Shown here piece after piece: positions 1 to 12,225 of a DNA stretch of 64,000 nucleotides. The stretch is from Verticillium longisporum. Lineage: Eukaryota > Ascomycota > Sordariomycetes > Glomerellales > Plectosphaerellaceae. Positions within the stretch are counted from its first letter, which is position 1. Every line of letters starts with the position of its first letter. The position numbers and the translations under genes are program-made. The notes under the pieces were generated by a model that worked only from the letters and a program-made list of their open reading frames with translations, was not told the DNA's origin and made no database searches. Location of the stretch: positions 2,604,001 through 2,668,000 of the forward strand of contig JAETXT010000004.1 in assembly GCA_019188255.1 (NCBI GenBank). Direction: 5' to 3'.

Positions 1-587
1 TCGCCCGGGTGAACGATGGTTCCATCGATGTCGAGAGGAACCTGAACAGCCCAAGGCGTGCTTGCCGCCCCTGCCCCTACAGTGGATAAACCACGAGCCC
101 AAACCTGCATGTATCAGCGCGAGCACATAACATCAATGCTTTTGATGTGACTCTGTCAACATACGGGTAGACCTGTGCTTCTCAGCTCCTCCAGGTCCCT
201 GGCCCGACCCGCGACGACGACCGCCTTAGCTTGGCGAACCTTCATCCGAACAGCCATGATCCCTCCACAAACGGCATTTCTTTGGCCATCGGGCTGCCTG
301 ATAACAACGATAGTATGCGGCGGTGTAAGATCTGCCCAATGAGCGTCTTGGGGGATGTTAGAACGTGGTGCGTCCAATGTCGCGTCCTTGGGGATGAATA
401 GCACGGTGGACGCCGGTGCTATGGTGATGGAAGTCTGACTGGCATCCGGTTGGCTGTAGCAATGCAGGTCGGCGAGGAATCCGCCTCCTTGAACCTTGAG
501 TTTAACCAGGGCGTCAGATATGTCGCAAGCAGAATACTGCGCGAGCGCCTTGACCTCGGCCTCGCTTGTGGTCTTGGACGAGGCCAT
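1..587 (-). CDS. RraA-type aldolase/decarboxylase-like protein (3' end cut by window edge)
   Basis: This resembles the RraA / 4-hydroxy-4-methyl-2-oxoglutarate aldolase family, whose enzymes cleave or decarboxylate short keto-acids. The N-terminus (ALAQYSACDISDALVKLKV) matches the family opening. The core CGGIMAVRMKVRQAKAVVV followed by VAGRARDLEEL matches the family GG...GxxRD motif, in which Arg and Asp take part in catalysis. An intron at 105..164 (donor GTATGT, acceptor TGCAG) joins LP to VWARGLSTVGAGAA and then to VQVPLDIDGTIVHPG, which fits the C-terminal half. The first exon is 165..587 with the start at 587. The gene runs off the left edge, so its end is missing. The family call is fairly safe. 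The substrate cannot be told, because fungal members are mostly uncharacterised. Confidence 0.8.
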
Positions 588-3500
588 GCTGAGCCAAGAA
601 TTGATGATCTGCAGTGAGAGAAGCGAGATGCAGCAGCGCTCCTGAACACGGCTCTAACAAGAAAAGCGAATAAGAGAACGGGAGATGTCTGCTCTGACAC
701 CCGAGGGGCTGAGGTTGGGCGAGATGAGCCCTTGACCCGGAGAGCCGACCACACCTAGCTCACATGCGAACGTCGTTGGTCAGGCCGATGGGAGTCGCCG
801 GGTTGTTTAGGTACCCAATCACGGCGATATCTAGCAGAAAGCGGGGGGCTGCGGCTTGCTCAGGCACGGCGGAGCTCGACTTGCGTTGCATCAGTCCGGC
901 AGGCAGTATGGCGAAAGAGGGGTGACTAATGCCGCCAATTGAAGCCGAGAATATGGACCCTCGGCTTCACCTTCCAGGGGCCGACATGTACGGAAGGGCT
1001 CTGGACGCCAATCCTGGATTCAAGCTCGGCACTGAGCCGCTGTCATCGGACAGTTGTCAGAGAAAGCTGAAGGAGGCGAGTGATCGGCCGTGCCTCGCAC
1101 ATCAGTGGCGCCAATGGTGGTGCATCACTTCCAACACCCTCCGTGCCAATGGGTTGAACGTGTGCTATGTGTAGATAGAAGCATGGGGTTTCGCAATGTG
1201 AGCTTGGTGCGTCGAAAGGATTGGGCGCTCTCGCTGGCTGACTCAAGCCCTCGCATGTTCCAGACGTCGAAGACGAGATGCGACAGGGGCGAAAGAACGA
1301 AAAAGATCGGTGAGCACTGGTGTTTGAGGGTGCTCCCGATTGACCGAGGGGAAGATCATGGTGATCCATTGACTTGGCGACTGCCCAATGATGCCCCAAA
1401 CGTCCGCAGAATCATGTGCCACCTCGCACGAACGGCACCTAACAAGCCTTCTCTGATCTATTCCATGCAGCTCAACCATGTTTGTTGGGCAGGGAAACAC
1501 ACACACGCCTTTGCTCTTCGGGTCAAGGTTGGCTTGATAGTCAGCACTTGGACAATCCTTCTGGGCCTCTGGCTGACATGACGCTTGCTGGTGTGTGAGC
1601 CCTGGCGAGCCCTTGCGAGCCCTTGCGTGGTCTCTTAAACTGCCTCATCCACGCTCCGGAATAGCAATAGCCCCGGCGGACGAATCGAGCGGGCTGTCAG
1701 GGAAGCCCTGTGGCAGGAGATGGGACCCGGGTCCGCGGGCGAGAGCGTAGCCCTGGCTTTTGCCGGGTTTTTTGGTGAGCGAGATGCAGTAGCGTAGCGT
1801 AGCGGTGCAGCATAACTGCGAGGTACCTCTTGGTCAGTGGGGGTTCCCTAGCCTGGATGTCGTTGTACTGTGGTTGTCCGCGATGGGGTCGTAGGTGGAA
1901 TTCAGGCTGCTGTTATGGCCGCATGGTGAAGAGTTGCTATCATGGTGGCTCGACTCAAGTATTTGGATTGGTTGGCAGCCTAGAGACAGCGTTGTTACTC
2001 AACAGGCAGCGATATCCAAGTGGTGGACTTGGAACGGCAACAGCGACAGTCATTTTGTCTCGACTGCACCTGCCCAGCCACCAGACTGACTGTTGACATC
2101 GTCTCTCAAGGGAAATACCAAAAACAGAGTGAAATGAACTTCACTTCTCATTGTCACTTGCTGGAGATAACTTTTTTTTTCGTGCATCGCTGAGCGGGCA
2201 AGCCGAAACCAATGGTTTGCCGAGCGAGCCATTTGCACCGGATAATCCCACCGCGTTCGCACCTATCGTCAGCAAGCAACTGCCCCGCGCTGTCGGGTGA
2301 GTTTGAGCAATCTCCTGCTGCATGCTGCACGCCAAACACCCACCACGGATGCAATAGGAAATGAGGGGAATCACGGCCAGCCTCGTGCTTCTTCCCAGCA
2401 CCGACTGGGCGGGGGCAATCTGTCAAGCCGCCTTCTTCTCGTTGCCGGCGGCGCACTGTGCAACGACCGACCGACCTGTCAGCAGTCTCTCATCCATCGT
2501 CTGCGCCAGCCCAGCCAGCACCTACATAGCTATCTTGCTCCCAGAGCTGCTTTTTTCTCCCAGTCTCCAGCCGCCCTCCACACAGTCACTTACATGACTC
2601 GGTCTGGTCATCCCTCCCCCAGTCACAGCCCGCTAGACCGAGACATAAACAGCGCGCCATGCGCTGAAGGTCGCATTTCACGTGTGCTTTCTCGTTCGCT
2701 CGCTGGGTTGTGGCATCCGAGTGACCAGAAAACAGCCATGGCTCGCCGCGGCGGGCCCAGGCATCGAGCAACGATGGTTCCAGAGGTACCTGCCTGACCT
2801 GTTACCCTGATCCTAGTTTCCGCGATCCTGCTGGGTAGCTGCGACTTCACATGCAGAGCACGGCACACTCGATAGCGTATCCCCTAAGAGTCAAAGACAT
2901 TGCTCAGGGTCTCAGACTCAGGCAGTCCCTCGGCAGGTCTGTTGCTGGCATAGTTTCTTCTACTGCTTCATTCAGTAGGACAACTGCAAATCACGGCCAT
3001 CACGGGAAGGAGGAAGACACATCAGGCGCAACAAGGCGCAACACCCAGCCGAGGTGAAAGCTGCCCTGTCCATGTCGAGCGGATCAGATCTCGGGATAAG
3101 ACGTGTTACGGGCCACTATCGAGTCTTGGCTGGTCCCTGGGGGACCGACTGGCAATTCGGACACCAAGCACAATTCGATCCCCGCAGGTTGAAACCCTGG
3201 TCCTTGGGAGACGCATACCAATCCATCCACTACCACTCAACAATCGACTACTGTATCCATGGTACCTAGTGGCTGGTCATCAGACAAGAGGTGACCCGTC
3301 TGCAAGGTATCGCCGGGTAGGGTATCAGAGTTTGGCCTATGCAACGGGCCGTGTCGATGGGCATGAAGCGCCTCCAGCCGTTGCCAGCACGGGTCGTCGT
3401 GATTCGGTACCGCCGTGATGTCTGGTCACATCACCTTTTGGCAGCCACCTACCTACCCACAGTGATTGAATAGTCTTCGTGAGGAAGCACTAGCTAGGTA

Positions 3501-4687
3501 CCTAGGTAAGGCAAGGAAGAGAAAGGGCGCTGGCGAGGCGAAATTCCTCGCACAGTGTGCGTGTCCACGGAAGGCCACACCAGCGCCACTGAAAACTGAA
3601 ATGGGGCCTTCTGGCAGGTATGCTAGACCCAACTGCCAGCCTCACAGTCAGAGGATGTGCACGGTGGCCCGGACTGTGCCAACAAGAGGATCGGAAGTCG
3701 CAGCCGCGAAGACTGGATATCAGAGGCAACTAACCCGCAGCCGGTTGGCGGGTGGTTTGCAAGTAAACGTTGGTGTCGCTATCTGTCCACTGTCCTCTTC
3801 TCCTCTTCAACATCATTTTTCATCGTCATCACCAGAAGGGTGCCTAGAACAAGAGCTTCCTGTCCGCAAAGTCAACTGGGGGGTTCACGTCGATCTCCCA
3901 CCGAACTTGTGCCCCTCGACAACGAAAGAGGAAAATAAACCCTGGGAGGCTTTTAACTAAGACTGTGGTCCCATCACCCCTCATCGACTCCTCATCAACC
4001 CCACCCCCCCCTCTCACACACCCTGGACATCCATCCACACACACCTCGACGAAGGGCGAACAACAACGTACACTGTCGCAATACGTCCCCCACTCGCCAT
4101 TACCTACTGGCTTGTGGATTTGCCATCCCAGCCACTTTTTCTCTTAGCTGCCGCTGCTTACATGTAACCAGAAACCACAGCCCCGTCGCAGCCCGCCCGA
4201 AGCCCGTTCTCTCGCCTCGTCTGGCCTCGTCCTCATCCGTCTCCTTGGAGCATCCACCTTCTATTGTCCTGGTCATCCTTCGACTCGCTTGGTCTAGTAC
4301 TATCTCGGCTGGCCTCCTCCACTTGCCTCTCTCTACCCCCCCCCTCTTCCCTCCTCTCCCACCTGCGGGCCTACTACAGTCTGCATCTGCATCCATCTGC
4401 GTCCCCCCGTCTCGCTTCCCAAGTCAAAACAAGTCAAGGCAGCTTCGACGCCCAGCATCCATCACCCAGCACCCAGCAGCCGGCATCCAGAACCCAGTAC
4501 CAGGTGGCCTTGCAACTTGCGGCCAGTTCCCCCACCCCACCACTAGCATAACCTGGGATCTCCGAAGCTTCGCTGCCCACAATCCACAGTCCACAGTGTA
4601 CTGCCGCCCGCTCGATTCGTTGGCTGGCCCGGCTGGCTACAACCAAGCTGCTAGGGAAGCTCTGTCGCAGAACCTTCCACCTTCAAA
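588..4687. other. Intergenic stretch, no recognisable gene
   Basis: Only short, overlapping open frames occur here. None shows a domain, a splice pattern joining frames, or the strong third-position GC bias of the neighbouring genes. Notable sequence: short direct repeats around 1611-1630 and 1790-1806, the palindromic CTAGGTACCTAGGTA-type motif at about 3493-3510, and a long C/T-rich tract at 3960-4450. That tract looks like the promoter and leader of the WBP2-like gene that begins at 4688. A small or lineage-specific gene cannot be excluded. Confidence 0.5.
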
Positions 4688-5864
4688 ATGTCAATAAAGT
4701 ACGTCCCTGCCATCCCCGCCGCCCCTGTTCCAATTTGTCCTGCCCTCTCTGCTTCCTCCTTGCCGCTGTCGCCGTCGCCGTCGCCGTCGTCGTCGTCGCA
4801 GCCGCCGTCGCCGCCGACGCCACCGCGGTTCCCATCCTCCACCAGCACCATCTTTCCCCCTCTCACTGCACACCAAGTTGCTCGAGCCTCAACATCCAGG
4901 ATATCCTCCGGCATCTCGCGATACCCCGTCGTCAGCTAGCCCGCTACGGGCCCGTCCTTCCCCGCCTAAGCTGCTTCAGCACAGAGTTCGCCACACCATC
5001 TTCAACATGACGGACCAGTATCTTCAAGAGCAGCACGCATATCACATTGCACGGAGGGTGCAGAGGGAACGAGAACTTGCGCAGGCCAGCTTGAATTCTA
5101 ATCACCAGTCTAGTTGGGTCATGATCAGGGACAATGGCAAAATTATTCCCCTGGACAACGAACGCATAAGGCATAGGACGAATAAGATCAGCCTCGAATT
5201 GAGTGTTCCGAAAGCCCTCCAGCAGGGCCGAACGCCATTTTCACACAAGAGCGCCGATGGTACCGCTTACATCACTACGAGACGAGTACGTATTCTAGTC
5301 TGTCCATTCCTTGAAAAAAAAAACGACGTTGAGCTAATCTGCTATCTCTGCCAGGTGATCTATATCCCTTCAAAACCTACCGAGGAGTTCAAGTCGTTCC
5401 AAGCATGGATATTGGACTGTCAGGATAGCTATGTTGGTTCGCCCCTTTTTGGCGCATGGTATTGGTCGTCCATTGTACGGCCAAGCCCGGGAGGCGGCGT
5501 TCCTCCGGATCTGCCACGTCTTGAGTTGAAGCTCAGCTTCCGCGAGGGCGGTCACACTGAGTTTGGGCAGAGGTTTGAAGAGCTCAAAGAGCGCATGGAG
5601 CACGTCAGGCGGCTACAGCAGGAGACCGGTCAGACAATCAACATTCCTGACGAGCCGTTGCCAGCTTACGAGGCGCGAGCCGAGGGAACAACAGGCGCAC
5701 CCAACCTGAGCGCCCCTTTGCCTGCTTCACTGCCACGATCAGCCAGCTCAGCGAGCCAGAATCAGCGACCAAATGAGCCGCCACCAGGTTATGACGAGGC
5801 CCAGGCCCAGCAGATTGGCATGCGGCTCGAGAGTCACATACGGGACGGCGCTGATCATTCGTAG
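4688..5864 (+). CDS. WBP2-like GRAM-domain protein
   Basis: This is a homologue of WW-domain-binding protein 2, an adaptor whose GRAM domain is followed by PPxY motifs recognised by WW proteins such as Rsp5/Nedd4 ligases. The preferred model has a first exon of only 11 bases (4688..4698, MSI plus two bases), an intron at 4699..5113 (GTACGT...TCTAG), exon 2 at 5114..5285, an intron at 5286..5354 and exon 3 at 5355..5864, giving 230 aa. The splice gives MSINWVMIRDNGKIIPL, which matches the family start. GRAM continues through GTAYITTRR and VIYIPSKP. The C-terminal tail carries LPAYEA and a PPGY motif (EPPPGYDE). An alternative start at 5007 (MTDQYLQEQ) opens the same frame without the first intron and has a good context. 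The 69-base second intron has no stop and keeps frame, so retention would insert 23 residues. Confidence 0.8.
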
Positions 5865-6581
5865 GGCGTCGTTGCGGCTTGTCATTGATTTGAAGAGCAT
5901 TATCGCGCACGAGACATGATGGGAATTACGACTGGAGTCTTTGGGTTTGAGGATTCACACCGGTACAAACTGCATCTTGTTCTTTTTTTCTTCCGTTGGC
6001 CAGTTTTATTATGGTGGCAGATCTGACATAGCGAGGGAGGAAGCCTTCTTTACTCGATGCGACGTGATGCGGTTCAGTTCACATAGTACCGAACGCAATT
6101 GACTCAGCACAAGGTGTTGTATATCGCAAGCTCGGCCACCTATCACGTATTTGTGCCAAGTGCCTTGGAAATTTTGTGAGGTCAGCACATGTGAGCTGCC
6201 TCGTTGCGAATGCGGGCGTGCACGTCGACTCGTTCGTTTTAGCCATTGCAAATGGTATAGTGAAAAAGCTGACGATTGCCCCAGTCGAGCATGAGGTAGG
6301 TGCCTGCAATACCTTGTACTGTAGGCAATTACAGGCAATTCAAGTTGTAGTCAACATGTGTCTGGGCGTTGCTTGCTCAGACCACTCGTGCAGTCACGTG
6401 CTCTTAGTCATGACGCATCAACAGCCCGGCCAATCAAAGCCCCTCAATTCATGATCACTTTTGCAACCTGCTCCCGACCGAGAAGCTCCCGACTTCTTCC
6501 ATTCCCTTGCCCCCGAAGAGACGGAACCACGCAACGCCCGACCACCGCCAATTGCTCATCACGAATCCACAACAATCGAAA
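5865..6581. other. Intergenic region; QCR6 promoter
   Basis: This 717-base gap lies between the stop of the WBP2-like gene and the QCR6 start. No coding frame with family resemblance is visible. It should hold the terminator of the first gene and the promoter of the second, including a CCAAT box listed separately. Confidence 0.5.
6430..6434 (+). promoter_or_regulatory. CCAAT box upstream of QCR6
   Basis: CCAAT lies about 150 bases upstream of the QCR6 ATG, within GGCCAATCAAAG. In fungi the HAP/CCAAT-binding complex controls many respiratory-chain genes, so both position and target fit. A single pentamer match is weak evidence alone. Confidence 0.35.
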
Positions 6582-7359
6582 ATGGGTATCTGGGACGCTT
6601 TCACAGACCTCGTCGAGGCGGTCACGCCCTGGAGCACCGTCGAGGCCGAGGCGCCCGCGGCTGAGGAGAAGGTATGCGCGCAAAATATTTCCTGGGCAGA
6701 CGGGCGATCGTATGACCTATCGGCGCGCCAGCGCTGAGGTCCATTGTCGAATACAATCGTCCTGAGTCCCTTGTGCGAGATGCATTGAAGACGACGAATC
6801 TGACCGAGTTTTCTCTTTTTTCACATGCAGACCGAGGAGACCACCGAGGAGACCAGCACCAAGGACGAGGAGCCCGCGAAGGAGGAGGAGGCTTCTGAGG
6901 AGCCCGAGGCCGAGTCTGAGGAGGGTGAGGCTGAGGAGGAAGAGGAGGAAGAAGAGGAAGAGGAGGAGGAGCTCCAGGATCCCAAGACGAAGCTCGAGGA
7001 AGGTATGGTTCTCCCGCCCGCACGTTTTCTCCCCCACCCCTTCACACGCTGCGCTGCGACCACACGATGCCCTTCAGACCGAAGGTAGAGGAGACCGCTG
7101 ACCGGATTGCAGAGTGCGTGGAGTCCAAGCAGTGCGCCGGCCCCAAGCACCACTACGACGACTGCGTCGCGCGCGTCACGGCCGCTCAGGACGAGGAGGG
7201 CGGTGCCAAGGAGGACTGCGTTGAGGAGTGTATGTCTTTCCTCTTCTGCCACGACGACGGATCAATTTTCTTTTTTTGCTGACATGATCTGTAGTCTTCC
7301 ACCTCGCCCACTGCGCTACCACCTGCGCTGCGCCCAAGCTGTGGTCTAAGCTCAAATAA
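6582..7359 (+). CDS. QCR6: Cytochrome bc1 complex subunit 6 (hinge protein)
   Basis: This is the acidic hinge subunit of mitochondrial complex III, which lies at the cytochrome c1/cytochrome c interface on the intermembrane side. There are four exons: 6582..6671, 6831..7002, 7113..7229 and 7295..7359 (introns of 159, 110 and 65 bases), giving 147 aa. The start MGIWDAFTDLVEAVTPW is typical of fungal Qcr6. Exon 2 is dominated by Glu, including an uninterrupted run of about 13. Exon 3 carries ECVESKQCAGPKHHYDDC and exon 4 FFHLAHCATTCAAPKLWSKL, which supply the paired cysteines of the helical hairpin. Splice phases close exactly (phase 0, 1, 1). A CCAAT box lies upstream. The identification is firm. 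Confidence 0.93.
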
Positions 7360-8928
7360 ACAGCTCGCTCCCATCCGCCTGGCTGTCTGAAGACCTCCCC
7401 CCCACCTCGATTCCTGGAACCATGATATCTTGACCATCCCACGAACGAATTCTTACGACCTTTTGGGGAACCGGGAAATAGTGAGATGGCGGCTTCTTCC
7501 AACCCCCCCTGTATAGCGCTGCGTGGCGCGTGTCGCGTGGTTATGCCGTTGTCTTGTGTAAAATACGACTGCGTCGCCTGAGAATAGATTCCTCTGCCTT
7601 ACGATTCTGTGTTCTGGACGTGGAGAACGAACGAAAGAAGTGTGTTATGCTTGTTGCACTCGCGAAGTCGATGTAGCATACCCTCGGAACAGTCGAGAGT
7701 CATGCCAGCAACCTCTTTATTCAGTTGGTTCCAACTTGACACACGAATCCAATAGCCAAGGCCGCGGCCTCCAAACGCCGCAAGCCATACCGAGTCCGCA
7801 GTGATGACCAGGCGGCCATCTTCCGCAAGAGGATATCTCAACCGGGTGATTGGTCGTGTAATTTGCTTCTGCCTGCTTTGTCTGCAGGACGGAAACTGTG
7901 ACCGATACAGCCTGTCGGCTGTGCAGTTCATGTCGGTTCTGATCACTGATGATGCTTACCTCTAGAATGACATGCTGCTTCATATTGGCGGAACAGACCA
8001 GAACTGGACGCGCATTGCTGCTTTCGATGCAACGTGTCTGGGTCTACGGTTAACGTCAAGAATCAGTGGATATGTGCAACAAATGGTCAGCCTCCGTGTC
8101 TTTGGTTTTTGGTTTTTTGCCATCGTTTACAGTTTGCCGGGTGCGACTTCGTAAGGCGAGCTTCTCTGGCATTGCCTCCAAGGCTCAGCATTCTCATAGT
8201 ATCCTGTTCTGAAGCTTCTCTAAAACGCCTTGCGTTGACCCGAGGAGAAGGATCTTCTGGCTCAATCGGCTTCACCAATTCGCGATGAGCCCATCGAGGA
8301 GTCTGCATTTTACGAATTTACTGAGTCAGGCCTACACGCCTGACTGCACAGGCACGTAAGACTTTGTCAAAGCGTAGACGCCCTAATGACCAAACGGTTG
8401 GTGACCGCCATAGTCTGACGCAACGCCAAATTTCTTGGTTTTGTCCTACGCCTATTGGAAATTAAAGCAATAAACATCATGAATCTTGTTGCGCTCGTTG
8501 CACAGGATGCACTGCACCGGAGCAAATGCGTGTTTGGTTGGTTCGTTCGTCTGGTGCTGCTCGGTCGACATACGGTCTCCGGAGCCCGGCAAAAGCAAGG
8601 CGAAGCCGATAGAATCGCCGGCCGGTATCGGCAGCGCCTCCGCCCACGAAGGCGCCCCTAGCTCCTCAATCCGCGACGCCCGACCCAGACAACGTTGTCC
8701 ACCGGTGTTCCTTCAGGGCACTTGGACGGGAGTTGCCCGTCCAAACTATTCGGCCATCGGGGTAAAGTCTTACGAGTGCGGGGTATATCATCCTCGGTCC
8801 TGTCGAGGGTCGGTTCCAGTGGCACGAATCATCGGTTGCTGATTGTGTTGCCTGCTTTGTTGTAGCAACTCTCGTTGATCACATCCAGGTGCATTTACAC
8901 ATGTACATGAGCTTCCCTGTCCGGCGCC
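7360..8928. other. Intergenic region, no recognisable gene
   Basis: About 1.6 kb separates the QCR6 stop from the GH115 start. The open frames are short, lie on both strands, and show no family resemblance or coherent splicing. The DNA should hold the QCR6 3' end and the GH115 promoter. Confidence 0.5.
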
Positions 8929-11900
8929 ATGTTTGAGACATCCATTATCGGCTTTGATGCCGCGCAGGGCGCCCTGGACCTCGCCGGTCTTCCCGTCCTT
9001 TTTGACAAGGACGAGTTTGAGGGAACCCAGATCGCCATCAGGAACCTCGCCCGCGATCTTGAATCCGTCACTGGAAAGCCTTCCGCGTTGCTGAATACGA
9101 CGGAAGGACAGAGCTCCGTGGAAGGCGTCATCCTCGTCGGCAGCATTGCCAGGTGCAAGTTTCTGAAGGAGCTCGGCCAAGAGGGTACACAGCGGGTTCA
9201 GTCGCTCGAGGACAAATGGGAGACGTTTTCTACCCATGTCGAGGACAGCCCCTGTCCTTTGCGAAGCGCGTCTTTGTTCTCGCGGGCAGCGACAAGCGCG
9301 GTGCCATTTTCGCGAGCTATACCCTGACCGAGCAGGCTGGCGTGTCACCGTATGTGCGAACCCGGGATCTAGATGACTTCTTGCTGCTTGCTTCTTCCGC
9401 CTTGGCAAGACAATTCTTTTTTGCATCCGGCTAACATGTAGAAAGATGGTATTGGTGGGCCGATGTTCCCATCAAGAAGCACTCGCAAGTGTATGCCGTG
9501 TCTGAGCCCACCATCCATGGCGAACCGAGCGTCAAGTACCGCGGAATCTTCATCAACGATGAGGCACCAGCCCTCACAGCATGGGTCCACGAGAAGTATG
9601 GTGTGAACTATGGCTCAGAGTTCTACAAGCGAGTTTTTGAATTGCTGCTGCGCATGAAGGTAGAGAACCCACGCCCCGTGTCCTTCGTTTCTCGTATCCT
9701 CCGTCACTAACCAGCATGCATCATAGGCCAACTTTCTTTGGCCTGCCATGTGGTCCGGCTTCCCTTGGCCTGGGAGTTCCTTCTTCACCGATGACCCTCT
9801 GAACCAGCCCCTCGCTGACACCTACGGCATCGTCATGTCGACGTCTCACCACGAGCCCATGCAGCGGGACATGACCGAGTGGAGAACCGCCAACAAGGGC
9901 GTGTGGTCCTGGGAGACGAACAAGGAGGCCGTGGCCGACCACTTTGAAACGGGCATCGAGCGCGCCAAGCCCTATGAATCCGTCATCACGATGGGCATGC
10001 GCGGCGAGGGCGACAAGAAGATGATCGCAGATGATCCCCAGGGTACGCTGCAAGATGTCCTCGACAGCCAGAGGGAGATGATCGAGCGTGTTCACGGGAA
10101 GCCAGACGGGACGCCGCGTGAGTCAAGTTTTGCGCAAGAGCCTGCGTGTCGGGCCGTGGCTAACCGTCCGACAGAACTGATGGCTTTGTACAAGGAAGCG
10201 TTGCAGATGTACGAAAAGGGCCTGAAGGTGCCAGAGGACGTGACGCTGCTGTTCGCCGACGACAACTTTGGCAACGTGCGTAGGTATCCGACAGAGGAGG
10301 AGAGGAAGAGAAGCGGAGGCGCCGGTGTAAGTTGAGTCCCATGTGTGTCTGGGAGAGTTTCGGATTCTGACTTGCAGCGAAAGCTATACTATCATCTTGA
10401 GTACGTGGGCCATCCGCGAAGCTACAAGTGGCTTCACTGCACTTCCGTGGTAAGACGAACCCCGGGTCGATTCGCGCGGCATGTGATACACTTTGCTTGG
10501 GAGGCATGCATTGACAATCTGTAGGGCAAAGTTCAACAGCAACTGAGGGCCGCTCATGCCAGCGGGATTGACCGTGTCTGGGTGTTCAACGTCGGCGACA
10601 TCAAGCCCATGGAAGCGTCGAGCAGCTTTGCCCTGTCGTTGGCCTGGAACATCAACGCGGTGGACCATTCCGCCATTTCATCCTACTTTTCAACCTACGC
10701 ACTCCGAGAATTCGGGATGGACCATGCGCAGCAGATCGCAGATGTGCTCGCGGGACACGATCGTCTCGTAGGGCTTCGCCGTCACGAGCACATCGACACG
10801 GACACGTTCTCGGTCGTGCACAACCGAGAAGCAGAGTCCATCGTACAGCGATGGAAGGCTCTGGAGTCACAGGCTCTCGAGATCTTCCAGGCGGTGCCTG
10901 ATGCTCAGAAAGCGGCCGCGTATCAGCTCGTTCTCCATCCCGTCAAGGCATCCCGGATCTGCACCGAGCTGCGGGTGACCCAGGCGCTGAACCAGCTCTA
11001 CGGCCTGCAGAGACGCAACACCACCAACGTTCTGGCCCAGCGTGTCTTGGACTTGTTCCAAGAAGACTACGACCTCGAAGATGAGTATCACGACAACCCG
11101 TGGTTCGGCGACAAGTGGAACCACATCATGTGCCAGCCGCGCTATGGATATGATCCCACCACATGGCACGCCCCAACAAGGGACATGATTACGGGGCTTT
11201 CCTACGTGCAGACGCGACGAAAGTCGACGCGCATCGCCGGCCAAGTGGGCGTAGCCGTGCAGGGCCACGGCGGTGTCCGGCCCGGGCTGGCAAACGAAGA
11301 GTGCGACCGGACGCACCCCTCGACGGGCAACCTCGTGCCGGGCTTCACGCTGCCGAAGCTTAGCCCGTACGGGCCTCAGAGCTACTACTTTGAGATCTTC
11401 GCCCGTGGCATCGAGAAGATTGAGTGGACTGTTGAGCCCAGCGAGTCTTGGATCCAGGCGTCTCCGGCGAGCGGCACACTACTGCCCGACGACAAGCAGG
11501 ATGCGCGGGTCGAAGTCACGATCAACTGGGATACCGCGCCCAACGACTTCCAGGGCGTGGTCCCCATCAGCGTACGGTCGGTCGCCGGATACTTTGAGCA
11601 GGTCCACCTGCCGGTAGACAGCCGCAGGGCTCCGGATGGCCAGAAAGCGTTCGTCGAAGCCGCAGGCACCGTCTCGATCGAGGCCGGCGCTGCACACCTC
11701 GACGCGTCTCTAACCAAGGTGTACCGCCAGCTTCCCAAGCTCGGCCGAGTGGAGCGCGGGTCTGCGGCGCTTCAGCTGACGGCGAATCCGGAGGCGGCAT
11801 TATACCTCGAGTATCCGATTTACCTGTTCTCGGAGCCCAAGACTGTGTCCGTGACCCTGTACTTCACCACTGTCCTCGAGGTCCGCCCCGACACGCCTAT

Positions 11901-12225
11901 CAAGTATGATATTGCATTTGATGACGCCAAGAGCACGGGCGTGCCGCTGCTGGATAGTCCCGGGCGAGGCGATCTGCCCAAGGGCTGGGCCGATGCCGTG
12001 ATGAACGGAGTATGGACCCGACAGCACGATTTCACACTGACAGGTGACCTTTCTGGACCTCATGTCGTACGCTACCGTCCTTTGAGCAACGAGCTGAACT
12101 TGGAGAAGATTGTGGTGGATGCAGGTGGGCTGCAGGCGAGTTATCTCGGGCCGCCAGCGAGCAGCTTCGTCGGGGGGCAGTCTGATGCTTGCTACTTTCA
12201 TCAGCACAAGTCTGGTGTGGTATAA
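8929..12225 (+). CDS. GH115 family alpha-glucuronidase (one frameshift in the sequence as given)
   Basis: Glycoside hydrolase family 115 enzymes remove (4-O-methyl-)glucuronic acid from xylan. Family motifs appear in order: SDKRGAIFASYTLTEQAGVSP, WYWWADVPIKKHSQVY, RGIFINDEAPALT, ANFLWPAMW, SHHEPMQRD, MGMRGEGDKKM, LFADDNFGNVRRYP, YYHLEYVGHPRSYKWLH and VWVFNVGDIKPME, then a long C-terminal region. Exons: 8929..9349, 9446..9659, 9727..10117, 10175..10326, 10378..10449 and 10525..12225, about 983 aa. Two irregularities occur. Homology shifts frame at the CCCC run 9249..9252, and one extra C would restore it. The intron 9350..9445 must use an unusual AAAG acceptor, because the nearer TAG at 9439..9441 breaks frame. 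No signal peptide is evident at MFETSIIGFDAAQG, so an upstream exon may be missed or the enzyme may be intracellular. Confidence 0.85.

Noticed and set aside
1090..1581. 163-codon plus-strand frame in the left intergenic region
   Set aside because: No domain, weak codon bias, and overlapping frames on the other strand of similar length.
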